From contig JAPLGS010000109.1 in the NCBI GenBank assembly GCA_026390015.1, forward strand, positions 1 through 34,947: a stretch of DNA of 34,947 bases. Reading direction: 5' to 3'. The notes under the pieces were generated by a model. That model was given only the letters and a program-made list of their open reading frames with translations. It was not told the DNA's origin and made no database searches. Positions 16,601 to 24,230 of the stretch are shown here, piece by piece. Position numbers and translations under genes: made by a program. How positions within the stretch are numbered: the stretch's first letter is position 1; each line of letters starts with the position of its first letter. Origin of the DNA: Chloroflexota bacterium. GTDB taxonomy: Bacteria > Chloroflexota > Anaerolineae > Anaerolineales > Villigracilaceae.

Positions 16601-19600
16601 GTCGGTCTTATCAGTTTGGATAACCCTGAAAATGGTTTGCGCCCGGATAAGGCAGCCATCGAATCAGTGGAGGTCTTTGCCGCTCAAGCCGCATTGTTGA
16701 TCGGTTCCACAATACGTCAGAATGAACTGCATGGGCGCATCGATTCTCTTTCTGCCGGTTTACAGCGCCAGCAAAAGCTGCTTGATATCACCCAAAATGA
16801 TCTTCCTGTACTTCTCCATAAAGATCTTGAGCAAACCATTTCACTGCATAATCTGGATCGACGTGCTCAACGTGTGCGGGCCGGCCTTGCCATTACAGAA
16901 TCTGTCAGCCGCCAGCTGGACGCTTCATCTGCATTATATGCGCTGGGCCGCGAGACACTGACTCAATTAGGAATGTCTATCGCGCTGGTGGCGGAGAATA
17001 CTGTGGATGGTCCGCGTCTTTTGCATATCCTTGGAAGTTTGCCGCGTTCTACAAATGTAGAGGCGTTATTTGGTCAACGTAATCCACTGCGCGCATGTTT
17101 GCAAAATGGCATCCCCATTCTGATCTCCAACCTTGAGGAGGATGAAGAATGGCGCGACGCTTCTCTGCTGATTACGCTGCGCGCCAAAGGTGCGATCTGC
17201 CTGCCGATATCCATTGACAATAAGCCGGTCGCGGCCATGCTTGCAGTCAGCCCGGAAGCGATGACAGCTTTTACCGATGAAGACCATAAAGTCTATTTAC
17301 AGATATCCCGCCAAACATCTCTGATCCTGCAAAATATTTCCCTTTTGAATCAGACTCGCCGCCGCCTTGAAGAGGTGAACCTGTTACTCGACTTTAGCCG
17401 CCAGCTTTCAGGAATGGAGCCGGACGAAGTCATTAGGTCATTGCTTCACAGTTCCCGTCGTGTGCTCCCGCATGCCCATGCCGGAGCGGTGCTGATCTGG
17501 AATCCAAGAACTGAAACACTCAACCCGCGCGTAGTTTCAGGATATGCCGATAATGAAAGCATGCTGAATATTAAATATCGCTGGGGCGAAGCTCTGCCCG
17601 GAATTGTCTTTGCCAGTAAGTTCGCCCGCCGCGTAGATGAGATCAACTTCGCGCGTGATTACACTTTGAGCGCGGAAAATCTTGCGCTATATCGCCAGTC
17701 TACTGGCGGCCGTTTGCCGGTTTCCTGTCTACTTATTCCCATCATCACCAATGATCAAGCCTTGGGCTTGCTTGTTCTGGATAATTTCAACACAACCTCC
17801 GCCTTCCGCCTTGAAGATGAAGTCCTCCTGCTTTCACTTTCACAGCAGATCGCGCTCTCACTTGACAACCTTCGGCTTGTGCAAGACACACAAGAACGAG
17901 CCGGGCAATTGCAAGCCTTGAATAATGCCGCCGCCTCGCTCACCTCCAGTTTGCGAAGCGACCAATTAATTAATTCATTGCTTGATCAATTAAACCCTGT
18001 TGTGCCGTATGACACAGCCACGCTCTGGTTACGTGAAAAAGATCGACTATCAGTTGCTTCTGCGCGCGGCTTTTCAGATTTTGAGCAGAGGCTTGGCCTG
18101 TCCGTCTCAGTTTCAGATAGCGCGCTTTTCAAAGAAATGGCAAGAACCGGCCAGCCTATTTTTGTCAAAGATGTTCGCGAAGATTCACGCTTTATGCCCG
18201 TGGAAGCTCCCCGTCTTTCATGGCTTGGAATTCCATTGATCTCCAAAGGCGAATTGATTGGCGCACTTGCAGTTGAAAAATGGCAGGCACATTTTTATAC
18301 GCGCGAACAAGTTCAAGTTGCGCTGACTTTCGCCAGCCAATCGGCTGTTTCATTGGATAACGCCCGCTTATATGAAGACAGCGTCAGCCGCGCCACTGAA
18401 TTGGATCAACGATCACAGCGCCTCACCACGATCAATCGCTTCACAACTGCTTTAACCGGGCTGCTGGATACAGATCAAATCTTGAGTTTGACCGCCGATG
18501 AATTGCTCAATGGGTTGGATGTGAAACGCGTTTCCATCGTAACCTTTGAACGGGGTCAGGCGTACTGGAAGATAACCGCCCCTCGAATGCGGCTCAAATT
18601 TCCGCGCTTATTACCAGATGCGCCCATCTTCTCCCGTTTGCGCGAATCACTTGGCATTTTTAATACTGAGAATGTTCAAAGCGAACCAGACCTTGCACCA
18701 CTCTTAGAAATGATTGGCGAGAATACCTCGGCCTTGCTGATTGTGCCGCTTGCCACCGGACAAAATCTTAATGGACTTGTCTTTGCCCAGACCATTGGCG
18801 AGGCGCGTTTCGGTTCGAACGAACTTGAAATAGCGCGCACTATTACTAATCAGGCGACCATCACGCTTGAAAATGCGCGCTTGTATCAATCTACTGTTCG
18901 AACAGCGGAGCGCTTCTCCACGCTTAACGAGACCAGTTCCCAGGTCAGCGCAAGCCTCGACCCGGATGAAATTTATGCCGCAGTTCACAAGGCGGCTGAG
19001 CGTCTCATGCCTATGGAATCTCTTGTGATCACGCTCCTCGATCAGGAGAAAAACGAGATCGAACCAGTTTATTTATTTGACCTTGGAGAACGCATTCAAG
19101 GAGCGCGCGTTCCGTTTGGAAAAGGGATCAGCAGTCAGGTCATTACGAGCGGCAAACCCATTTTGATCTCATCCCTTGAACAAGCCAATCAAATGGATAC
19201 GGTGCAGACCGGCCAGGGAGACGATACCCAGTCTATTGTGGCGGTGCCGATGATCCTTGGAGGCAAGGCGCTTGGCATGCTCTCTGTACAAAGTTATCAG
19301 TCTGATGTGTATTCCGAGGAAGATATGCAAATCCTTGGCACGCTTGCCAATCAGGCTATTGTCGCCATTCAAAATGGGCGTCTCTTTGCAGAAACCCAGA
19401 ACCTTGCCGCCAAATTGGAAATGCGCGTGATCGAGCGTACTTCGCAATTACAGCGCGAACAACACAACACAGAAACCCTGCTTCATATTCTTACGGAGGT
19501 TTCATCCAGCCTCGATCTCGACCGCGCGCTTAATCGTACATTGTCATTACTAAACGATGCCATTGGCGCAGAACAAGGTACTATTTTGCTCTTGAATGTG

Positions 19601-21088
19601 GAAGACGGCCTTTTGCACTATCGCGCCGGGTATGGATATCTTTCTGAACAATCCAGCATCAATAGCCGTGATATTGGTTTAAAAGTTGGAGAGGGTCTTG
19701 CTGGGTCAGTTGTGCAGCATCGTGAAGCATTACTGATTCCCAACCTGCAACTGGACACGCGATGGACGCAAAATGAAGCAACCGGTCAGGATCAGCGCAG
19801 CGCAATTGCAGTGCCCATGCTGGTTGCTGAAGATGTGATCGGTGTGCTGATGGTATTCCAGCGTGCTGAGGGCTTCTTTAGCCCTGAAATGCTTGTTCTT
19901 GTCAAAGCCATCGCGGCGCAGGTGGCGGTAGCGATCAATAACGCACACCTTTATGAATTGATCCGCGATCAAGCTGAACGCCTGGGCGTGATGCTGCGCA
20001 AAGAGCAGGAAGATGCCAGCCGTTCACAGGCCATCCTCGAAGCCGTGGCGGATGGAGTACTGGTTACCGGGGCTGATAATCGCATCACCTTTGTCAACTC
20101 ATCCACGCAACGCATCATCGCTGTGGATGAAACCCACCTGCTCGGCAACCCGTTGGATGCCTTTGGCGGCATGTTCGGAAAAGCTGCAAGTACATGGATG
20201 CAAACAATTCGACATTGGTCCATGCACCCGGCTTCATATCACCCGGGTGATACCTACGCCGAACAACTCGAATTGGAAAATGGACGTATTGCGCTCGTCC
20301 ATCTTGCGCCTGTCATCTTTCAAAATGATTTCCTCGGAACCGTATCCATCTTCCGTGATATTACGCATGAAGTTGAAGTTGACCGCTTGAAATCTGAATT
20401 CGTTGCCACGGTCAGCCATGAATTACGCACACCCATGACGGCCATTAAAGGCTATGTGGATATTCTCGCCATGGGCGCGGCTGGCGCATTGAATGAAAAC
20501 CAATTGCACTTCCTGGATGTTGTCCGTAATAACATAGATCGGCTCAACACCCTCGTGGGTGACTTGCTCGACATCTCCCGCATCGAAGCCGGACGCGTCT
20601 CACTTAACCTTCAATCGATTAACCTGTACGAGATCGCTGAAGAAGTGGTTGCAGATGTTCTCCGCCGCTCGCAAAGTGAACATAAGATAATGGCACTCTC
20701 GCTGGATGTGCCAGACAAGAAATTACCGACAGTCATTGGTGACAGCGAACGTGTCAGGCAGATCGTCGGCAACCTTGTGGACAATGCCTTTAATTACACA
20801 CCTGACAATGGAACCATCCGAGTCAATATCCACCAGGAAAATGGTGAACTTCAGGTGGATATTCAGGATAATGGAGTTGGAATTTCACCTGAAGATCAGG
20901 CGCGTATCTTTGAACGTTTCTTCCGCGGCGAACATTCTCTAGTTTTGGCAACGCCCGGAACAGGGCTTGGCCTTCCGATTGTCCGCCAATTGGTTGAAAT
21001 GCATAATGGCCGAATTTGGATGAGCAGTACAGGCGTAGCCGGTGAGGGCAGTACATTCTCTTTCACTCTGCCGATCAATAAAAAATAA
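13670..21088 (+). CDS. Giant multi-GAF/PAS sensor histidine kinase (2472 aa)
   Basis: A 2472-residue sensor kinase. One N-terminal transmembrane helix (about 6-26), then a PAS-like segment (about 50-140). About eleven consecutive GAF-like domains follow, starting near residues 152, 322, 489, 665, 832, 1074, 1233, 1413, 1585, 1749 and 1932. Each begins with the signalling-helix pattern (for example LNQVLGS or LNETSSQVSASLD) and ends with an IALxNARLYE-type helix. A coiled coil lies near 1028-1070 and another after 1890. A PAS domain (about 2118-2235) leads into HisKA with His2250 (VSHELRTPMTAIKGY) and a HATPase with N-box DNAFNYTPDNG, G1 DNGVGIS and G2 GTGLGLPIV. No periplasmic domain is present, so inputs are cytosolic. 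Receivers flank it at 12756 and 21099 with gaps of 17 and 10 nt. Confidence 0.95.
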   Translation: MSSGFGISLLIAGLVFVLLAWIMLRVFPRSQAAAQVDSGTLAFPETTQSNQAVMILQPGGRVEYISARARSYFNLRENEPYDLERLARRVRPTSDFLDLCASPGYSRVSIDGKLVEIASFEVPGVYPMMLVSFRGKELVSALEPGNDASVEFLRVVTEFSRGIAASLDLETTIRSVLDNISRLMPSDMLELKLWNTDPQVLTQYRYQQPDQGPSRVIIASFSQFGSLMDRLIAGREPILLTNARSQPELANNGELLPVQSYLGIPLIAGGEMVGTLEAGQIGGGAFGQHDLELLSLVSAPVAVAIRNAKLYEEEQKRGAELAGLANLNQVLGSVHGTQDIFSRLVESVSPLFSVELIGFLLYDEEKYTLEAKIPFRGMPDHIVEIFRANIPPYSPAEQVISSQQPIVTLNAAEDVNWQTLGLSDIATAASLRDIALIPLISSGRMLGYLQVGHHTNGAASFSIDETRLMNIVANQAAAIIENVLLVQQARTRAQRSDALRRIAGLSGSSAALEDILKYSVQELANLFMADAGAIFLLDESRGELRLRRESTFGISEEVSSAFIQIFVDDSNYMFTVSGSQSPFLSGNLSADRKLLPVYLPLIETLQVESAMIVPLVVREHSIGELMLGSFSEDHFNSFDLQIAFTAAGYLATAVESASLLAQTDDSLRRRVEQLSAITRVSRELGASLDLQHLLEVIHDEGLLAIQADCSSIVLFELNSDWSNPKIELFFGCEDGREVSALEKMVLKKGELHIVSDFMEENIAPPHDRVRSAVIAPITHQTQMIGLLNLHSTQPGFFTADLVDLIQTLTVQAGIALSNAQRYQTEKQRGEILRRRSETLVRLADVSYGVNNEQPLEQALQLIAQGIHDSTPFHVVLISIKEAELGLLRRITAVGIPQETLNELFARKQPLASVLQIMKPEFKISRSYFIPADQSPVVPADVHMVTLDVSSTFAVKLPDAWDPDDILLVPLEDANGQIVGLISLDNPENGLRPDKAAIESVEVFAAQAALLIGSTIRQNELHGRIDSLSAGLQRQQKLLDITQNDLPVLLHKDLEQTISLHNLDRRAQRVRAGLAITESVSRQLDASSALYALGRETLTQLGMSIALVAENTVDGPRLLHILGSLPRSTNVEALFGQRNPLRACLQNGIPILISNLEEDEEWRDASLLITLRAKGAICLPISIDNKPVAAMLAVSPEAMTAFTDEDHKVYLQISRQTSLILQNISLLNQTRRRLEEVNLLLDFSRQLSGMEPDEVIRSLLHSSRRVLPHAHAGAVLIWNPRTETLNPRVVSGYADNESMLNIKYRWGEALPGIVFASKFARRVDEINFARDYTLSAENLALYRQSTGGRLPVSCLLIPIITNDQALGLLVLDNFNTTSAFRLEDEVLLLSLSQQIALSLDNLRLVQDTQERAGQLQALNNAAASLTSSLRSDQLINSLLDQLNPVVPYDTATLWLREKDRLSVASARGFSDFEQRLGLSVSVSDSALFKEMARTGQPIFVKDVREDSRFMPVEAPRLSWLGIPLISKGELIGALAVEKWQAHFYTREQVQVALTFASQSAVSLDNARLYEDSVSRATELDQRSQRLTTINRFTTALTGLLDTDQILSLTADELLNGLDVKRVSIVTFERGQAYWKITAPRMRLKFPRLLPDAPIFSRLRESLGIFNTENVQSEPDLAPLLEMIGENTSALLIVPLATGQNLNGLVFAQTIGEARFGSNELEIARTITNQATITLENARLYQSTVRTAERFSTLNETSSQVSASLDPDEIYAAVHKAAERLMPMESLVITLLDQEKNEIEPVYLFDLGERIQGARVPFGKGISSQVITSGKPILISSLEQANQMDTVQTGQGDDTQSIVAVPMILGGKALGMLSVQSYQSDVYSEEDMQILGTLANQAIVAIQNGRLFAETQNLAAKLEMRVIERTSQLQREQHNTETLLHILTEVSSSLDLDRALNRTLSLLNDAIGAEQGTILLLNVEDGLLHYRAGYGYLSEQSSINSRDIGLKVGEGLAGSVVQHREALLIPNLQLDTRWTQNEATGQDQRSAIAVPMLVAEDVIGVLMVFQRAEGFFSPEMLVLVKAIAAQVAVAINNAHLYELIRDQAERLGVMLRKEQEDASRSQAILEAVADGVLVTGADNRITFVNSSTQRIIAVDETHLLGNPLDAFGGMFGKAASTWMQTIRHWSMHPASYHPGDTYAEQLELENGRIALVHLAPVIFQNDFLGTVSIFRDITHEVEVDRLKSEFVATVSHELRTPMTAIKGYVDILAMGAAGALNENQLHFLDVVRNNIDRLNTLVGDLLDISRIEAGRVSLNLQSINLYEIAEEVVADVLRRSQSEHKIMALSLDVPDKKLPTVIGDSERVRQIVGNLVDNAFNYTPDNGTIRVNIHQENGELQVDIQDNGVGISPEDQARIFERFFRGEHSLVLATPGTGLGLPIVRQLVEMHNGRIWMSSTGVAGEGSTFSFTLPINKK

Positions 21089-21098
21089 TGGAGTTTAA

Positions 21099-21473
21099 AT
21101 GGCAAGAATATTAATCGCAGAAGATGAACCAGATATTCGAGAACTTATAGCTTTTACCTTGCGATTCGCAGGGCACGAAGTTACCGCTACTCCTAATGGT
21201 GAGGAAGCAGTGAGACAGGCATCACTCGTCAACCCTGATATCATCCTCATGGATGTGCGTATGCCGCGCATGACGGGTTATGAAGCCTGTCGCCTGATGA
21301 AAGCGGATCCGGCCCTCAAAGATATTCCAGTTGTATTCCTCTCAGCCAAAGGCCAGGATTCTGAAATTCAAACTGGCTTGGATGCGGGCGCCGAAGAATA
21401 CCTGCTCAAACCCTTTGCCCCCGATCAACTTACTCAACGTATCAAAGCCATCCTCGCAAAATTTGGAAAATAG
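21099..21473 (+). CDS. Stand-alone response-regulator receiver
   Basis: A 124-residue single receiver domain. The acidic pocket is E8-D9, the phospho-acceptor is Asp52 (IILMDVRMPRMTGYE), with Ser82 (VFLSAKG) and Lys104 (YLLKPF). It has no output domain, so it acts by binding partners or relays phosphate. It starts 10 nt after the giant kinase (TGGAG ahead of the ATG) and is followed after 6 nt by the second alpha/beta hydrolase, so co-transcription is very likely. The sister receiver with a GGDNF domain lies on the other side of the kinase. Confidence 0.92.
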   Translation: MARILIAEDEPDIRELIAFTLRFAGHEVTATPNGEEAVRQASLVNPDIILMDVRMPRMTGYEACRLMKADPALKDIPVVFLSAKGQDSEIQTGLDAGAEEYLLKPFAPDQLTQRIKAILAKFGK

Positions 21474-21479
21474 CGAACC

Positions 21480-22268
21480 ATGAGCGCGATCATTCTAGAC
21501 GGTTCGATAGTGCATTATGAAGCCTTGGGACGCGGCCGTCCCATTGTCTTTCTGCACGGCTGGGTCGGTTCGTGGCGCTACTGGATCAACGCCATGCAGA
21601 TCGCATCCACATCGTTCCGCGCCTACGCCATAGACCTCTTCGGCTTTGGCGATACCACGCGCGACCCAATGCGCTATTCCATTGACCACCAGGCAAATAT
21701 GCTAAATCACTTCCTCGAAGAAATGGGAATTGGCAAAGTGGCACTGGTTGGGCACGACCTTGGCGCGCTAGTTGGTTTTTCATTTATCAAACAATGGCCT
21801 AAAAGCGTTGACCGAATTATGGCGATCAACTGTCCGCTTGAGTATGGCGCGATCCATACTCGCCTGCAAACTGCTTCGATGGCGGAGCTTGTGGAGTGGC
21901 TGGCCGCGCGCACTCCCGAATCTGCATCAGCCCTTTCAGACGCATCAAAAACGGACCCGAAAGCTGTTTCTGCTTCGATGGCAGGTCTCGAATCAAATAC
22001 TTATTTAGCCGATATCCGCAACCTTGGCGTGCCCGGTTTGCTGGTCTATGGCTCCAACGACCCCGCCATCGACATGCCCTCGCAAGAAAAGATCAACGCT
22101 CTTCCAAACCACATGCACAACATCAATCTTGAAAACACAGGCCATTTCCCCATGATAGATAATCCCAATCAATTCAACCGATTGATGACAGATTTTCTCG
22201 CGCTCGACTCAGGCGCAAGTCCGCGTGAACTGCAAATGAAAGAGGAATGGAAACGCAGGGTCCGCTAA
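21480..22268 (+). CDS. Alpha/beta hydrolase with Asp nucleophile (dehalogenase/epoxide-hydrolase type elbow)
   Basis: A 262-residue alpha/beta hydrolase. The oxyanion region is HGWVGSWR, and the nucleophile elbow is GHDLGA with Asp93 where its paralogue at 9684 has Ser93. The acid is probably the Asp in YGSNDPAID, and His222 is in TGHFPMIDNP. An Asp nucleophile is found in haloalkane and fluoroacetate dehalogenases and in epoxide hydrolases, which work through an alkyl-enzyme ester, so this copy may have a different chemistry. The N-terminal 90 residues of the two paralogues align without gaps by eye. It is the last gene of the cluster, and its stop is 47 nt ahead of the promoter of the thiamine operon. 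A long charged tail (PRELQMKEEWKRRVR) is extra. Confidence 0.88.
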   Translation: MSAIILDGSIVHYEALGRGRPIVFLHGWVGSWRYWINAMQIASTSFRAYAIDLFGFGDTTRDPMRYSIDHQANMLNHFLEEMGIGKVALVGHDLGALVGFSFIKQWPKSVDRIMAINCPLEYGAIHTRLQTASMAELVEWLAARTPESASALSDASKTDPKAVSASMAGLESNTYLADIRNLGVPGLLVYGSNDPAIDMPSQEKINALPNHMHNINLENTGHFPMIDNPNQFNRLMTDFLALDSGASPRELQMKEEWKRRVR

Positions 22269-22315
22269 TAAAAATCATCAAATTATGGGGGCTTTTTGTT
22301 TAGCCAATTTTTGCC

Positions 22316-22344
22316 TTGACATCCCCAACCCTGAGACATATACT
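22316..22344 (+). promoter_or_regulatory. Consensus sigma-70 promoter of the thiamine operon
   Basis: A perfect -35 TTGACA (22316-22321), a 17-nt spacer and -10 TATACT (22339-22344). Transcription would start near 22351, just before the TPP riboswitch. Confidence 0.9.
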
Positions 22345-22357
22345 CGCAACACAATTG

Positions 22358-22444
22358 AACGGGGAGCCTGTAAAGAAAGGCTGAGAGGAGCGTACTTTGC
22401 TCGACCCGCATTACCTGATCTGGTTAATACCAGCGGAGGGACTC
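22358..22444 (+). promoter_or_regulatory. TPP riboswitch (THI element)
   Basis: The conserved thi-box segments are all present: GGGGAGCC (22361-22368), GGCTGAGAGG (22379-22388), GACCC (22403-22407), ACCTGATCTGG (22413-22423), TTAATACCAGCG (22424-22435) and GAGGGA (22436-22441). GCC/GGC of P3 and CTGG/CCAG of P4 pair as expected. It lies between a strong promoter and a terminator hairpin, ahead of thiamine pyrophosphokinase. Binding of TPP should favour the terminator and switch the operon off. Confidence 0.96.
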
Positions 22445-22459
22445 TTGATTTAATCACAG

Positions 22460-22489
22460 CCATCCTCCACCCGAGGATGGTTTTCGTTT
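22460..22489 (+). terminator. Intrinsic terminator, expression platform of the TPP riboswitch
   Basis: CCATCCTC (22460-22467) pairs perfectly with GAGGATGG (22473-22480) across a 5-nt loop, followed by TTTTCGTTT. The Shine-Dalgarno AAGGAG of the pyrophosphokinase follows immediately. Confidence 0.88.
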
Positions 22490-22504
22490 AAGGAGAATTT
22501 TTTC

Positions 22505-23161
22505 ATGCCGCGTGTTGTTATCTTTGCAAATGGTCTTTTACCCAATTTGGAAACCGTCCGCAATATTTTACGCCCCGATGATTTCTTAATAGGCGCAGAT
22601 GGGGGCGCACGCCTCATCATGGCGCTTGGCTTATTACCCAACTTCGTGATCGGCGACCTTGATTCGTTAACAGAAGATGATCTCTACGACCTTGGCAGCG
22701 CAGATGTCAGAGTCGATCAATATCCAGCAAACAAAGATGAGACAGATCTTGAACTCGCCATTCAATATGCGCTTCAGTTGAGTCCAAGTTCCATTATTAT
22801 CGTTGCCGCATTGGGCGGGCGCATGGACCAAACCCTGGGCAACATCTCCCTGCTGACTGATCTGCTCATGTCGAATATTGACATCCGACTTGATGATGGG
22901 GTCGAGGAAATTTTCTTTTGCCGCGATCAGGCTCAGGTTCACGGAAAAAGCACCGACATCGTCTCGCTCATTCCGTGGAATGGAGATGTCAGCGGCATCG
23001 TCACAACCGGCTTGAAGTGGCCCTTGCGCAGCGAGACTCTTTTCTCATACAAAACACGCGGCCTCAGCAACGAGATGATCAATGAAACTGCAACCGTTCA
23101 GATCAAATCGGGTCTGCTTCTTATTGTTCATCGCCGCGCTGATAAATTACTGGAGTCTTAA
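22505..23161 (+). CDS. thiN: Thiamine pyrophosphokinase
   Basis: A 218-residue enzyme that moves pyrophosphate from ATP to thiamine to make TPP. Family motifs are visible in order: ANGLLPNLE, GADGGARL, VIGDLDSL, the NKDETDLELA catalytic acidic segment, GGRMDQTLGNI, and the C-terminal beta domain ending with TRGLSNEM. Length matches the THI80/ThiN family. AAGGAG lies before the ATG. It is the first gene after the TPP riboswitch and overlaps the next ATG by 1 nt (TAATG). With the importer that follows it makes a simple salvage route for external thiamine. Confidence 0.95.
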   Translation: MPRVVIFANGLLPNLETVRNILRPDDFLIGADGGARLIMALGLLPNFVIGDLDSLTEDDLYDLGSADVRVDQYPANKDETDLELAIQYALQLSPSSIIIVAALGGRMDQTLGNISLLTDLLMSNIDIRLDDGVEEIFFCRDQAQVHGKSTDIVSLIPWNGDVSGIVTTGLKWPLRSETLFSYKTRGLSNEMINETATVQIKSGLLLIVHRRADKLLES

Positions 23162-24222
23162 TGAAAAAAATATTTAATCCCCCGCTTTCTGTTTTCTGCA
23201 TTTTGTTTTTCTTCAGCCTTCTGGTTTCTGGTTGCGCCTCAACACCGACCGCGCCTCAGACCATCACCATCCTTACCCACGACTCTTTTGCCATCGGTGA
23301 AGAAGTTATCAAATCTTTTGAAGCAGACAACAACGCTAAAGTTTTGTTCCTCCAAAGCGGTGACGCGGGCGCAGTGCTCAATCAAGCCATCCTCACGAAA
23401 AATGCCCCGCTCGCCGATATCCTCTTCGGCGTGGATAACACGTTCCTTTCCCGCGCATTGGATGCTGATATTTTTGAAGCCTACCCTTCGCCTGTGTTGA
23501 GTGTTATCGCTGACGAATTCAAACTCGATCCGTCCAACCGCGCACTGCCTGTCGATTATGGCGATGTTTGCATCAACTACGATAAAAAATATTTCGCTGA
23601 TAAAGGTTTGGAAATACCTCAATCGCTTGAGGATTTGAAAAAACCTGACTATAAAGGTTTGCTTGTTGTTGAGAACCCCGCAACATCATCCGCAGGGCTC
23701 GCCTTCCTGCTGGTTACCCGCGCGCATTTTGGGGATCGTTATCTTAATTATTGGAAGAGTCTAAAAGAGAATGGCGTGGTGGTGGTGGATGGCTGGGAAA
23801 CCGCCTATTACACCAACTTTAGCGGCTCCTCGGGGCGCGGCCCGCAGCCAATGGTTGTTTCGTATGGCTCATCCCCTGTTGCGGAGGTTGTTTTTTCAGA
23901 TACTCCGCCTATAAACGGTCCGACTGCATCCATTGTTGAGGTGGGCACCTGCTTCCGCCAGATCGAATTTGTTGGCATCCTGAAAGGAACTCAGAACCGC
24001 GCTCTTGCAGAAAAATTTGTTGACTTTATGTTAAGCAAACAGTTTCAAGAGGATATGCCGTTGCAGATGTTTGTTTACCCGCTGAATCAAAATGCAGTAA
24101 TGCCCGAAGCCTTTATTAAATATGCGCAATTTCCCGATGAACCGGCCGTGATCTCTCCTGACGAGATTTCCGCCAATCGCGACGCATGGATCGAAGCGTG
24201 GACTTCGGTGATGATGAAGTAG
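23161..24222 (+). CDS. thiB: Thiamine ABC transporter substrate-binding lipoprotein
   Basis: A 353-residue extracytoplasmic solute-binding lipoprotein (lipobox VSGC, Cys25). It matches the ThiB/TbpA group: ILTHDSFAIGEEVIKSFE near the start, then APLADILFGVDNTFLSRAL, and in the second half YWKSLKENGVVVVDGWETAY and PMVVSYGSSPVAEVVF. The ThiB-like signature HDSF with ADxLFGVDN and the upstream TPP riboswitch make thiamine the likely ligand; iron-binding relatives look similar but lack this context. The start overlaps the pyrophosphokinase stop. Confidence 0.9.
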   Translation: MKKIFNPPLSVFCILFFFSLLVSGCASTPTAPQTITILTHDSFAIGEEVIKSFEADNNAKVLFLQSGDAGAVLNQAILTKNAPLADILFGVDNTFLSRALDADIFEAYPSPVLSVIADEFKLDPSNRALPVDYGDVCINYDKKYFADKGLEIPQSLEDLKKPDYKGLLVVENPATSSAGLAFLLVTRAHFGDRYLNYWKSLKENGVVVVDGWETAYYTNFSGSSGRGPQPMVVSYGSSPVAEVVFSDTPPINGPTASIVEVGTCFRQIEFVGILKGTQNRALAEKFVDFMLSKQFQEDMPLQMFVYPLNQNAVMPEAFIKYAQFPDEPAVISPDEISANRDAWIEAWTSVMMK

Positions 24223-24230
24223 ACAGGTAT

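Noticed and set aside
24186-24230. ATG at 24186 as start of thiP
   Set aside because: It lies inside the end of thiB and adds a hydrophilic stretch with no Shine-Dalgarno; the ATG at 24231 follows the thiB stop.
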